Positions 1 through 5,816 of a DNA stretch of 10,554 nucleotides are shown here, in pieces. Position numbers and translations under genes: made by a program. Numbering within the stretch: the stretch's first letter is position 1; each line of letters opens with the position of its first letter. This stretch comes from an uncultured Clostridia bacterium (GTDB taxonomy: Bacteria > Bacillota > Clostridia > TANB77 > UBA1234): assembly GCA_947624765.1 (NCBI GenBank), contig CANQLS010000038.1:1-10554 (forward strand). Direction: 5' to 3'. Below the pieces are notes generated by a model. It ran no database searches, was not told the origin of the DNA, and saw only the letters and a list, made by a program, of their open reading frames with translations.

Positions 1-290
1 CAAAAGAAGCAATTGATAAGGTAACAAAGAATGGTTGGATGATAGGATATGAAGACGGAAGCTTTAAAGCAGATGCCAATATTACCAGAGCAGAAACTGT
101 AACAGCCATCAACAGAATGTTAGAAAGAGAAGCAGACGAAGATGCTATTCATAATATTCCATTTGTAGATTTAGAGAGAAATCACTGGGCATACTATGAG
201 ATATTGGAAGCAGCAACAAGACATGAATACCTAGAAGACGAGCAAGGTTACGAAGAATGGCAAACACAAGAATATCCATATTTACCATAG
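1..290 (+). CDS. S-layer homology (SLH) domain protein, C-terminal part
   Basis: The reading frame is open from position 3 and stops with TAG at 288-290; the 5' end lies outside the window. The translated tail has a clear SLH repeat: the NGWMIGYEDGSF segment followed by ITRAETVTAINRML. A second, shorter repeat begins at FVDLERNHWAYYEI. SLH repeats usually attach exported proteins to secondary cell wall polymers, so the complete protein is probably on the cell surface, with this part as its C-terminal anchor. What the missing N-terminal part does cannot be told from here. A strong hairpin directly downstream ends the transcript, so the gene is separate from the following PstS-like operon. The family call is firm; the specific function is unknown. 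Confidence 0.88.
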   Translation, partial: KEAIDKVTKNGWMIGYEDGSFKADANITRAETVTAINRMLEREADEDAIHNIPFVDLERNHWAYYEILEAATRHEYLEDEQGYEEWQTQEYPYLP

Positions 291-300
291 AGTGAGGAGT

Positions 301-330
301 ATAATGGTGGCCAATGGCCACCATTATTTT
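301..330 (+). terminator. Rho-independent terminator after the SLH gene
   Basis: A perfect 12-bp stem (301-312 pairing with 316-327) with an AAT loop is followed by a short T run at 327-330 and more A/T. It begins 10 nt after the SLH stop codon. The stem is rich in GC near the loop (GGTGGCC/GGCCACC). The T tract is short, so termination may be moderate in strength, but position and structure fit a gene-end terminator. Confidence 0.8.
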
Positions 331-361
331 AAAAATATTTCTATTGCATAAGGAGCTTGTA

Positions 362-382
362 GGGGCGCTCATTGGGCGCCCG
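362..382. repeat. GC-rich palindromic element
   Basis: GGGCGCTC (363-370) pairs with GGGCGCCC (374-381) around an ATT loop, giving 8 bp with one G-T wobble. It is much more GC-rich than its surroundings and has no T tract after it, so it is not a standard terminator. It begins with TAGGGGCG and ends with CGCCCG. From memory, short palindromes of this look recur between genes in some clostridial genomes; a single copy here cannot prove that. Confidence 0.4.
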
Positions 383-421
383 AAATGTCTTTCTGCTTCA
401 TTTTCAAAGAATTAATTTTTA

Positions 422-450
422 TTGATAATTAGTGGACTATATATTAAAAT
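422..450 (+). promoter_or_regulatory. Sigma-A promoter for the PstS-like/GH3 operon
   Basis: TTGATA at 422-427 and TAAAAT at 445-450 are separated by exactly 17 bp, close to the sigma-A consensus. Transcription would start near 457, just before the AAGGAGG ribosome binding site at 462-468. The leader would be very short, leaving little room for RNA-based control. Confidence 0.55.
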
Positions 451-474
451 AAAAATAAAACAAGGAGGAAGAAA

Positions 475-1419
475 ATGAAAAAAAGTTTATCAGTAGTAAT
501 AACCCTATTTTTGATGATCGGTATTGTAGCTACTTGTGTATGTTGGTATACCATAGCTACCAAAGATGCGAAATCATCCGATTCAGAAAATAGTAATACA
601 GAAGTGAAAAATGAACCTATTTTTACATTAGAGAATTATCCTAAAGTAGATGCTTCTCTTGCCATTCATCCATTAGTTGATAGCATTGCGGCAGATTTTT
701 TAGGAATTCCAGAGAGTGAATTAAATTTTAAATATACCAAAACGCGTACCAGTGATGTGTATCAAAACTTAATCGATGGAACCGTTGACGTGATTTTTGT
801 GGCAGAAGCATCGCAAGAGGATTTAGAGTATGCCCAATCAAAAGGGGTTGAATTAGAGATTATTCCGGCGACGAGTAGCGCGTTTGTATTTATTGTTAAT
901 ACCAAAAATCCAGTCAAAGAATTAACGTTAGATGAGGTAATTCAAATCTATCAAGGAAAAATCACGAACTGGAAAGAAGTGGGAGGAGAAGATGCGGAAA
1001 TCATTCCTTATCAAAGACCAAATGGAAGTGGAAGCCAAACGGCGATGTTATCCTTGGTAATGAAAGATGAAACTTTAATGTCTGCTCCTAAAATGCAAAT
1101 CCAGCTGGAAATGGGAGAATTAATTGATGCTGTAGCAGAATATGATAATGCTGCTAATGCAATTGGATATACCTATTATTACTATGTAAATACGATGTAT
1201 CGTAAAGACACGATTCAAATCTTGGGGATTAATGGTATTCAACCAACCATAGAAACGATTCAAGATGGATCATATCCACTTTATACGAATGGATATATCG
1301 TATTTAGAAAAGACGAACCAGAAAATAGTTCTGTCAGAAAATGGGTAGATTATGTGTTGTCAGAAAGAGGAAGAAAAGTCATAGAGGCAGCAGGGTATGT
1401 TCCATTAAAAGCGGATTGA
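475..1419 (+). CDS. Orphan PstS-like extracellular substrate-binding protein
   Basis: The protein has 314 residues and belongs to the PstS/PBP-like-2 group of periplasmic-type binding proteins. An N-terminal hydrophobic segment (about residues 5-26) exports and probably anchors it. Cysteines lie in that segment, but the VATC context is a poor lipobox. Family hallmarks are the KITNWKEVGG segment, NGSGSQTAM at about 183-191 (an oxyanion-contacting loop in PstS) and a C-terminal LSERGRKVIEAAGYVPLK. The first binding loop reads VDASLAIHPL instead of the usual GST-type sequence, so the ligand may not be phosphate. No pstC, pstA or pstB follows; the next gene, 21 nt away, encodes a surface glycosidase. 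A binding or sensing role in the envelope is therefore as likely as transport. The start is set by AAGGAGG six nt upstream. Confidence 0.85.
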   Translation: MKKSLSVVITLFLMIGIVATCVCWYTIATKDAKSSDSENSNTEVKNEPIFTLENYPKVDASLAIHPLVDSIAADFLGIPESELNFKYTKTRTSDVYQNLIDGTVDVIFVAEASQEDLEYAQSKGVELEIIPATSSAFVFIVNTKNPVKELTLDEVIQIYQGKITNWKEVGGEDAEIIPYQRPNGSGSQTAMLSLVMKDETLMSAPKMQIQLEMGELIDAVAEYDNAANAIGYTYYYYVNTMYRKDTIQILGINGIQPTIETIQDGSYPLYTNGYIVFRKDEPENSSVRKWVDYVLSERGRKVIEAAGYVPLKAD

Positions 1420-1440
1420 TAAGAGAAAGCGGGTGCGATA

Positions 1441-3903
1441 ATGAAAAAAATAATAGGAATAGTTTTGCTATTCGCAGTCTTTTCCTTTTCGGTAACGGCA
1501 ATCTGTATTCATAATCAGCATACTTCCTCTTTTTTCCGTGAGGAAAAAGAAGAAAGTGAAAATCAGGAAGCAGAAAAAACACTTAATTTATATGGAACTT
1601 TTCAAGAAAATGATATCATTTTTGAGATACTAGATGGAAATGATGATTTAGAAAAGTCCTTGGAAATTCCGCAAATAAGAGGATTAAAAAATAAAGAAGT
1701 TGAAAATAAAGTCAATCAAGATATAGCAGAAACCATTCGCGCAAGAGTGATGGAATTACAAAAGAATCCTTCCATTCAGATTCAATCTCATAGCCCTAGT
1801 TTGCCGTATACGAGTTTTGCAAATGTGATATCACTGATTTATACTATCGATTATGTGGAAAATGGACAACAGCAATTTGAATCACTTTATTTTAACTATG
1901 AATTAATTCATGGAGAAAAATTAACGGTGACAGATTTGTTGAAAAAAGGAACAGATGTCAAGGATGTGATGAGAGAAATCTATTATCGAAAATATAAGGA
2001 AGATTTAGCCTATGATATGGAAGAAGGGAATGATGTATTTTTTGACAAAGAAAGTGGAACATGGCTAGAGAAAGAATTTACTCGTTATAATCAGGAAACT
2101 CAAAAAATAGAATATACTTATCATGACTATGTACCAGATTATTCGGAATATGATATCCAAAAGGAAATGAAAAAAGTGTTAGAAGAGGGAATGCGTCAAT
2201 TTTACTTTACGCCGCAATATTTATATATAGAAAATTGTGGGAGCTTTTCATTCCAAGAGCATGCAGATGAAATTGTTATCTATGATAAATATCTAACGGC
2301 GGAAAGTCTTTATGAAAATGATGATGTAGGAAGAAAGAATTTGTGGACTTGCGCAGCAATCGTTAGTATTTTAGGAGAAGAAACAGTTTATAATCATTTG
2401 TTTTCACAAGAGTATGGATTTTTAGAAGATAATTTATTTTACGAAATCACCATCGTAGATTCTGAACGACCTGAAAATTATACTTCTGTAGATTCGGTAA
2501 ATCAGCTGGCAAAAAGATTACAAGAAGAATCTCAAGGGAAAGTGAATGCGTATCAGAAAATAGCGCAAGAGAATCCGAATCAATTTTATGTCCTTTCTAT
2601 CCTTTCGAATCTCTATTATGGAGAGGGAGAGCGTTCAGACATTGTTTCTGTGAAGGTAACAGAAAGTTTATATCAAGCAGATCGTAGCTTCCAGTCTAAA
2701 ATCATGGATGATTTACGAGAAGAATATAGAAATTGGTTTATTCGTTATTATCATTATAGTGCTATAGAAGCGAATGTAGACAATTTTAGGGCGTATACGA
2801 ACACGACAAAAGAAACAATCACGGAATATTCCGTCAGCAAGGGAGAAGATGGTTATCGATTGCCAGAAAGCGATAGAGAAGAAGAGTTGACGCAGGAAGA
2901 AATATTGCATACAAAGGCAGAAGAATATTTAGTTCGAATGACACTGGAAGAAAAGATAGGACAATTATTCTTAGTTAGGTTTCCAACGAATGATGCAGTA
3001 AAAATTGTAAGCGAAAATAATTTTGGAGGATATTTATTTTTTGAAAAAGATTTTAAAGGAAAAACTAAAGAGCAAGTTATTAGTATGATTAATGAAGTAC
3101 AAAATGCTTCTAAAACTCCATTGATAATAGCAGTTGATGAAGAGGGCGGACCAGTTGTTAGAGTTAGTAGCAATAAAAATTTAGCAAAGGAAAAATTTAA
3201 ATCGCCAAGTAATCTTTATGAAGAAGGCGGATTTGAATTAATTAGGCAAGATACTATAGAAAAATCTAATCTATTATATGAACTTGGAATTAATTTGAAT
3301 TTGGCACCTGTTGTAGATGTCTCTAATCCTTCTGATTATATGTATGCAAGAACTTTGAAGCAAGGAGTAGAACTAACACAGATATTTGCAAAAACTGTTA
3401 TAGAAGCGAGTAAAAATACAGGCGTATCATATGCATTAAAACATTTTCCAGGTTATGGTCATAATGATGATACTCATAAGGGAAGTTCGAATGATACTAG
3501 AACTTATGAGGAAATTATTGAACAAGCGTTACCACCGTTTGAAGCTGGAATAGAAACAGGAGCAGAAGCGGTTTTAATTAGTCATAATATTATTGAATGT
3601 ATTGATAAAGAAAATCCAGCATCTATATCGAAAGAAGTACACAATCTTTTGAGAGATTATTTAAATTTTGATGGAGTTATTATTACAGATGATTTATCGA
3701 TGGGTGCGGTATCAAAAATAAAAGATGCTTATATTAAAGCAGTGGAAAGTGGAAATAATTTGATTATAACATCTGATTATGAAGCAGCTATTAAACAAAT
3801 AAAAAATGCATTAGATGATGGCTTATTAGCCGAAAAGCAAATTGATGATTTAGTTTTAAAAACGATAATATGGAAATATAATAAAAATTTATTTGATAAA
3901 TAG
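1441..3903 (+). CDS. Secreted DUF4163/DUF3298-like plus GH3 (NagZ-type) glycosidase, mosaic gene
   Basis: The protein has 820 residues. Residues 5-23 form a signal peptide or anchor. Residues about 50-300 resemble the DUF4163/DUF3298 surface domain (IRGLKNKEVENKVNQDI, YELIHGEKLTVTDLLKKGTD, FYFTPQYLYI, IAIYDKYLT-like IVIYDKYLT). Residues about 300-490 are an extension I do not recognise. The GH3 domain starts at about 500 (MTLEEKIGQLF). It carries DEEGG at 566-570, KHFPGYG at 667-673 with the D677/H679 pair expected to supply the general acid/base, and TDDLSMGA with D750 as the likely nucleophile. All catalytic residues are present, so it probably removes terminal N-acetylglucosamine from peptidoglycan or glycans outside the membrane. 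Only a weak ribosome binding site precedes the start; it is 21 nt after the PstS-like gene. Codon use changes abruptly near residue 500, pointing to recombination. Domain calls for the N-terminal part are from memory. Confidence 0.85.
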   Translation: MKKIIGIVLLFAVFSFSVTAICIHNQHTSSFFREEKEESENQEAEKTLNLYGTFQENDIIFEILDGNDDLEKSLEIPQIRGLKNKEVENKVNQDIAETIRARVMELQKNPSIQIQSHSPSLPYTSFANVISLIYTIDYVENGQQQFESLYFNYELIHGEKLTVTDLLKKGTDVKDVMREIYYRKYKEDLAYDMEEGNDVFFDKESGTWLEKEFTRYNQETQKIEYTYHDYVPDYSEYDIQKEMKKVLEEGMRQFYFTPQYLYIENCGSFSFQEHADEIVIYDKYLTAESLYENDDVGRKNLWTCAAIVSILGEETVYNHLFSQEYGFLEDNLFYEITIVDSERPENYTSVDSVNQLAKRLQEESQGKVNAYQKIAQENPNQFYVLSILSNLYYGEGERSDIVSVKVTESLYQADRSFQSKIMDDLREEYRNWFIRYYHYSAIEANVDNFRAYTNTTKETITEYSVSKGEDGYRLPESDREEELTQEEILHTKAEEYLVRMTLEEKIGQLFLVRFPTNDAVKIVSENNFGGYLFFEKDFKGKTKEQVISMINEVQNASKTPLIIAVDEEGGPVVRVSSNKNLAKEKFKSPSNLYEEGGFELIRQDTIEKSNLLYELGINLNLAPVVDVSNPSDYMYARTLKQGVELTQIFAKTVIEASKNTGVSYALKHFPGYGHNDDTHKGSSNDTRTYEEIIEQALPPFEAGIETGAEAVLISHNIIECIDKENPASISKEVHNLLRDYLNFDGVIITDDLSMGAVSKIKDAYIKAVESGNNLIITSDYEAAIKQIKNALDDGLLAEKQIDDLVLKTIIWKYNKNLFDK

Positions 3904-3919
3904 TTTTGGAGGTTAGAAT

Positions 3920-4591
3920 ATGAAAGGTAGTAAAAAAGAAATAGTAAGTATAATCTCTATAGTTATTATATGTTGCATTATTATGTCGTTTGTTGAAACA
4001 GTAATTGAACCTGTTTATTTTGTTAAGTCTATAATAAAAGTTATAGTATTTTTGTTATTACCATTTTTATATTTTAAGTTATTGAATATAAAAATATTTG
4101 ATAAATCTTTTTCATTAAACAAGAAGAGTATTATTAAACTATTATCGCTGGGCGTTTTTATATATATGATAATAATTGGAGCTTATTTTTTCACAAGAAA
4201 TATTTTTGATTATTCTTCATTAGTAAATTCTCTTTCTGCTGACCAAAAAGCATCTTCTAGTCAATTCGTTTTTATTGCGTTATATATTTCTTTTTGTAAT
4301 TCTTTTTTAGAAGAATTTTTGTTTAGATATATTTCTTTTATTCAATTATCAAAATATGTAAAGAAGATAGTTGCCTATCTATTTAGTTCTATTTGTTTTT
4401 CTATTTATCATATAGCAATGTTAGGTTCATCTTTTCCTCCGCTTTTACTTACTTTAACTTTAATTGGATTAGCTATTGGTGGTTTGATTTTTGATTATGT
4501 AGATGATAAAAACAAAAGCATTTATCCATCTTGGATAATTCATATGTTTGCAGACTTTGCAATCATGACGATATGGTATATTTATGTATGA
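3920..4591 (+). CDS. CPBP-family intramembrane glutamic protease
   Basis: This 223-residue protein is very hydrophobic, with several predicted membrane helices. It has the CPBP (Abi/CAAX-protease-like) motifs in order: EEFLFR (E131, E132, R136), FSIYH (F160, H164) and HMFAD (H209, D213, in place of the more usual HxxxN). The family includes Rce1-like prenyl-protein proteases and bacteriocin maturation or self-immunity proteins; nothing here shows a substrate. A GGAGGT site at 3908-3913 lies six nt before the ATG, and the gene begins 16 nt after the GH3 stop codon, so the two are probably co-transcribed. The AT content is extreme, like the neighbouring abiEi gene and unlike the DNA upstream of 2940. 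No peptide bacteriocin gene is visible beside it. Confidence 0.85.
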   Translation: MKGSKKEIVSIISIVIICCIIMSFVETVIEPVYFVKSIIKVIVFLLLPFLYFKLLNIKIFDKSFSLNKKSIIKLLSLGVFIYMIIIGAYFFTRNIFDYSSLVNSLSADQKASSSQFVFIALYISFCNSFLEEFLFRYISFIQLSKYVKKIVAYLFSSICFSIYHIAMLGSSFPPLLLTLTLIGLAIGGLIFDYVDDKNKSIYPSWIIHMFADFAIMTIWYIYV

Positions 4592-4674
4592 GAGAATATT
4601 TATAAATCATTTGTTTGCCAAATATATCCAATTCGTAATAAAATTTAAAAATAATCTAAATATTAGTATTTTAA

Positions 4675-4703
4675 TTGACTTTCATATACATTTTGAATAT
4701 AAT
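4675..4703 (+). promoter_or_regulatory. Strong sigma-A promoter of abiEi
   Basis: TTGACT at 4675-4680 and a perfect TATAAT at 4698-4703 are 17 bp apart. Transcription would start near 4710, immediately before GGAGG at 4712-4716. The promoter lies inside the longer open frame that begins at 4584, which argues strongly that the antitoxin starts at 4722. It shows that abiEi can be transcribed independently of the upstream protease gene. Confidence 0.75.
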
Positions 4704-4721
4704 ATGTATATGGAGGTCAAA

Positions 4722-5306
4722 ATGGATAATTTAAAAATTTTAAAAAATTTTATGGAAAAAAATAACGGAATTTTGTTGTCGAGTGATGCGAAAAAACTTA
4801 ATATCCACAAGCAGTATATTAAGTTATTGTGCGATTGCGACTATATAGAAAGGAAAGAACGTGGAGTATATGTGAAAAAAGGAAAAAGTCTTAATGAATT
4901 CTTTTTACTTCAGCAAAAATATAAAACTGGAATATACTCTCATAATACAGCACTATATTTTTATCATTTGACAGATAGAACACCGTTAAAATATGATTTA
5001 ACATTTCAAAGTAATATTAGGGTAAATAATGAGGTCATTAATCCACACTATATAAAAAAAGATTATTTTGAAATTGGAAAGACTGCTTTAAAAATTCAAG
5101 ACGGAACATCGATTATATTATATGATTTGGAGAGAACAATTATAGATTTATTGCGTAATCGAAATAAAATTGATATACAAATTTTTAATATGGCAATGAA
5201 TGAGTATATAAAGAGAAAAGATAAAAATTTAGTAAAATTAAGTAAATATGCAAAAATTTTTAAACAAGAAAATGTATTAAAGAAATACATGGAGGTTTTA
5301 TTGTGA
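4722..5306 (+). CDS. abiEi: AbiEi-family type IV antitoxin, orphaned
   Basis: The 194-residue protein has the N-terminal winged-helix domain of AbiEi antitoxins (about residues 3-50: KILKNFMEKNNGILLSSD, then CDYIERKERGVYVK). The characteristic YSHNTALYFYHLTDRTPLKYDLTF follows at about 74-97, and a C-terminal domain runs to EVLL. Length is normal and no disruption is seen. In AbiE systems the antitoxin represses its own promoter and counteracts AbiEii, a nucleotidyltransferase-like toxin, giving abortive phage defence. GGAGG at 4712-4716 selects the ATG at 4722 over the frame opening at 4584. The abiEii start overlaps the abiEi stop, as expected for this operon, but that gene is cut after 17 codons. 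The antitoxin therefore stands alone here; it may still be a DNA-binding repressor or protect against a toxin encoded elsewhere. Confidence 0.87.
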   Translation: MDNLKILKNFMEKNNGILLSSDAKKLNIHKQYIKLLCDCDYIERKERGVYVKKGKSLNEFFLLQQKYKTGIYSHNTALYFYHLTDRTPLKYDLTFQSNIRVNNEVINPHYIKKDYFEIGKTALKIQDGTSIILYDLERTIIDLLRNRNKIDIQIFNMAMNEYIKRKDKNLVKLSKYAKIFKQENVLKKYMEVLL

Positions 5307-5356
5307 TTAAAAATTCTATGAGTTTAAAAGCAAAAATAAATATATTATATCGTTAA
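5303..5356 (+). pseudogene. abiEii: Truncated abiEii toxin gene, 5' stub
   Basis: A GTG start at 5303 overlaps the abiEi stop by four nt (GTGA) and has GGAGG at 5291-5295, seven nt upstream. The 17-codon product MIKNSMSLKAKINILYR has the typical opening of AbiEii proteins (MIxNSMxLKAKIxN, from family memory) and then meets a stop at 5354-5356. Functional AbiEii proteins are around 250-300 residues, so the nucleotidyltransferase domain is completely missing. No later AbiEii sequence was found in any frame. The identification rests on the short N-terminus plus its operon position. Confidence 0.7.
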
Positions 5357-5501
5357 TGCTTATGAGTTTTTATAATCAATGTAGTATAAAGATTTTGATA
5401 TGATAAAATTGAAATGTATAAATAAATTAATTAATTGGATATTATCTGATGAAGGTCAAGAAATTATAAAGAAAACAGGATATGCTAGGGCTAGTAATTA
5501 A
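5357..5501 (+). pseudogene. Decayed 3' end of a second PstS-like gene
   Basis: In the frame ending at TAA 5499-5501 the sequence reads INWILSDEGQEIIKKTGY from 5430, the standard C-terminus of PstS-like proteins. It matches the intact copy's WVDYVLSERGRKVIEAAGY. Just upstream, YKDFDMIKLKCIN (5385-5423) lines up loosely with YRKDTIQILGIN at residues 242-253 of the intact protein. About 35 residues between these two parts are missing, and there are stops at 5373 and 5382. An ATG at 5400 opens a 33-codon frame, but no ribosome binding site precedes it, so I treat it as a remnant. It differs too much from the intact copy to be a recent duplicate. Confidence 0.72.
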
Positions 5502-5562
5502 ATTTATAAATAGTAAAAAAGTGTTATCCAATAACTAATTTAATTATTAATTTAAATTTATA

Positions 5563-5592
5563 CTTACACTAAAAATAAAATTATGTTATAAT
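5563..5592 (+). promoter_or_regulatory. Promoter of the MATE transporter leader
   Basis: A perfect extended -10 (TG-T-TATAAT, 5584-5592) has a partial -35, CTTACA at 5563-5568, 18 bp upstream. The extended -10 can compensate for the weak -35. Transcription would start near 5599 and give an untranslated leader of about 218 nt before the transporter's ATG. Between abiEi and the MATE gene (5307-5816) the DNA holds only the two gene remnants, this promoter and the leader. Confidence 0.6.
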
Positions 5593-5628
5593 AAAGCTTG
5601 TTGAGAGAAATATAATAGTCTATAAACA

Positions 5629-5697
5629 ATGAGTAGCAAATTATGCGTAAGTCCAATTGATAAGGACTTACGTATTTTTGTGCTCAAAAATAATTAA
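5629..5697 (+). CDS. Possible leader peptide ORF upstream of MATE gene
   Basis: A 22-codon frame (MSSKLCVSPIDKDLRIF, then five more residues) begins at ATG 5629, ends at TAA 5695-5697, and runs through the whole terminator-like hairpin. Short leader ORFs overlapping a terminator are typical of ribosome-mediated attenuation in Bacillota drug-resistance genes. However, no good ribosome binding site lies 5-12 nt upstream; the nearest purine-rich GAGAG is about 21 nt away. A shorter frame of five codons starts at 5643. Translation of either is unproven. Confidence 0.3.
   Translation: MSSKLCVSPIDKDLRIFVLKNN
5643..5680 (+). terminator. Terminator-like hairpin in the MATE leader (attenuator candidate)
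   Basis: Positions 5643-5654 pair with 5664-5675 in a 12-bp stem with one G-T wobble and a nine-nt loop, followed by TTTTT (5675-5679). It lies about 45 nt after the predicted transcription start and 137 nt before the transporter start, so it would stop the transcript before the MATE gene is reached. This arrangement suggests attenuation, with readthrough induced by some signal. No known riboswitch consensus was recognised around it. Confidence 0.62.
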
Positions 5698-5699
5698 TA

Positions 5700-5795
5700 A
5701 GAAGTATAAGGTTGAAAGATAATTAGGTAAATTCGGTGTTATATTTATACGCTTAGAAATTGTATCAATTTTTTTGCGACGAAGTTTATACTTCT
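5700..5795 (+). promoter_or_regulatory. Long-range inverted repeat beside the MATE ribosome binding site
   Basis: AGAAGTATAA at 5700-5709 is perfectly complementary to TTATACTTCT at 5786-5795. The second arm ends three nt before the AAAGGA site at 5799-5804. The same second arm can also form a local hairpin (GAAGT 5781-5785 with ACTTC 5790-5794). Two exclusive pairings next to a ribosome binding site could act as a switch, but a chance match is possible in such AT-rich DNA. Confidence 0.3.
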
Positions 5796-5816
5796 ATGAA
5801 AGGAATGAGATTAATT

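Noticed and set aside
2853..3173. 106-codon minus-strand frame inside the GH3 domain
   Set aside because: It lies opposite conserved catalytic-domain sequence (DEEGG region) and has no family signal.
4584..4721. N-terminal extension of the AbiEi frame from ATG 4584
   Set aside because: A near-perfect promoter (4675-4703) and the GGAGG site (4712-4716) lie inside it, and AbiEi homology begins only at the ATG at 4722.
5525..5537. Small GTTAT/ATAAC inverted repeat after the PstS remnant
   Set aside because: A five-bp AT-rich stem is expected by chance here and has no T tract.
5760..5816. Longer start for the MATE gene at 5760 or 5796
   Set aside because: The extra residues do not look like a MATE N-terminus; the ribosome binding site at 5799-5804 and the family-like MEKLDLGKEKI opening favour 5817.
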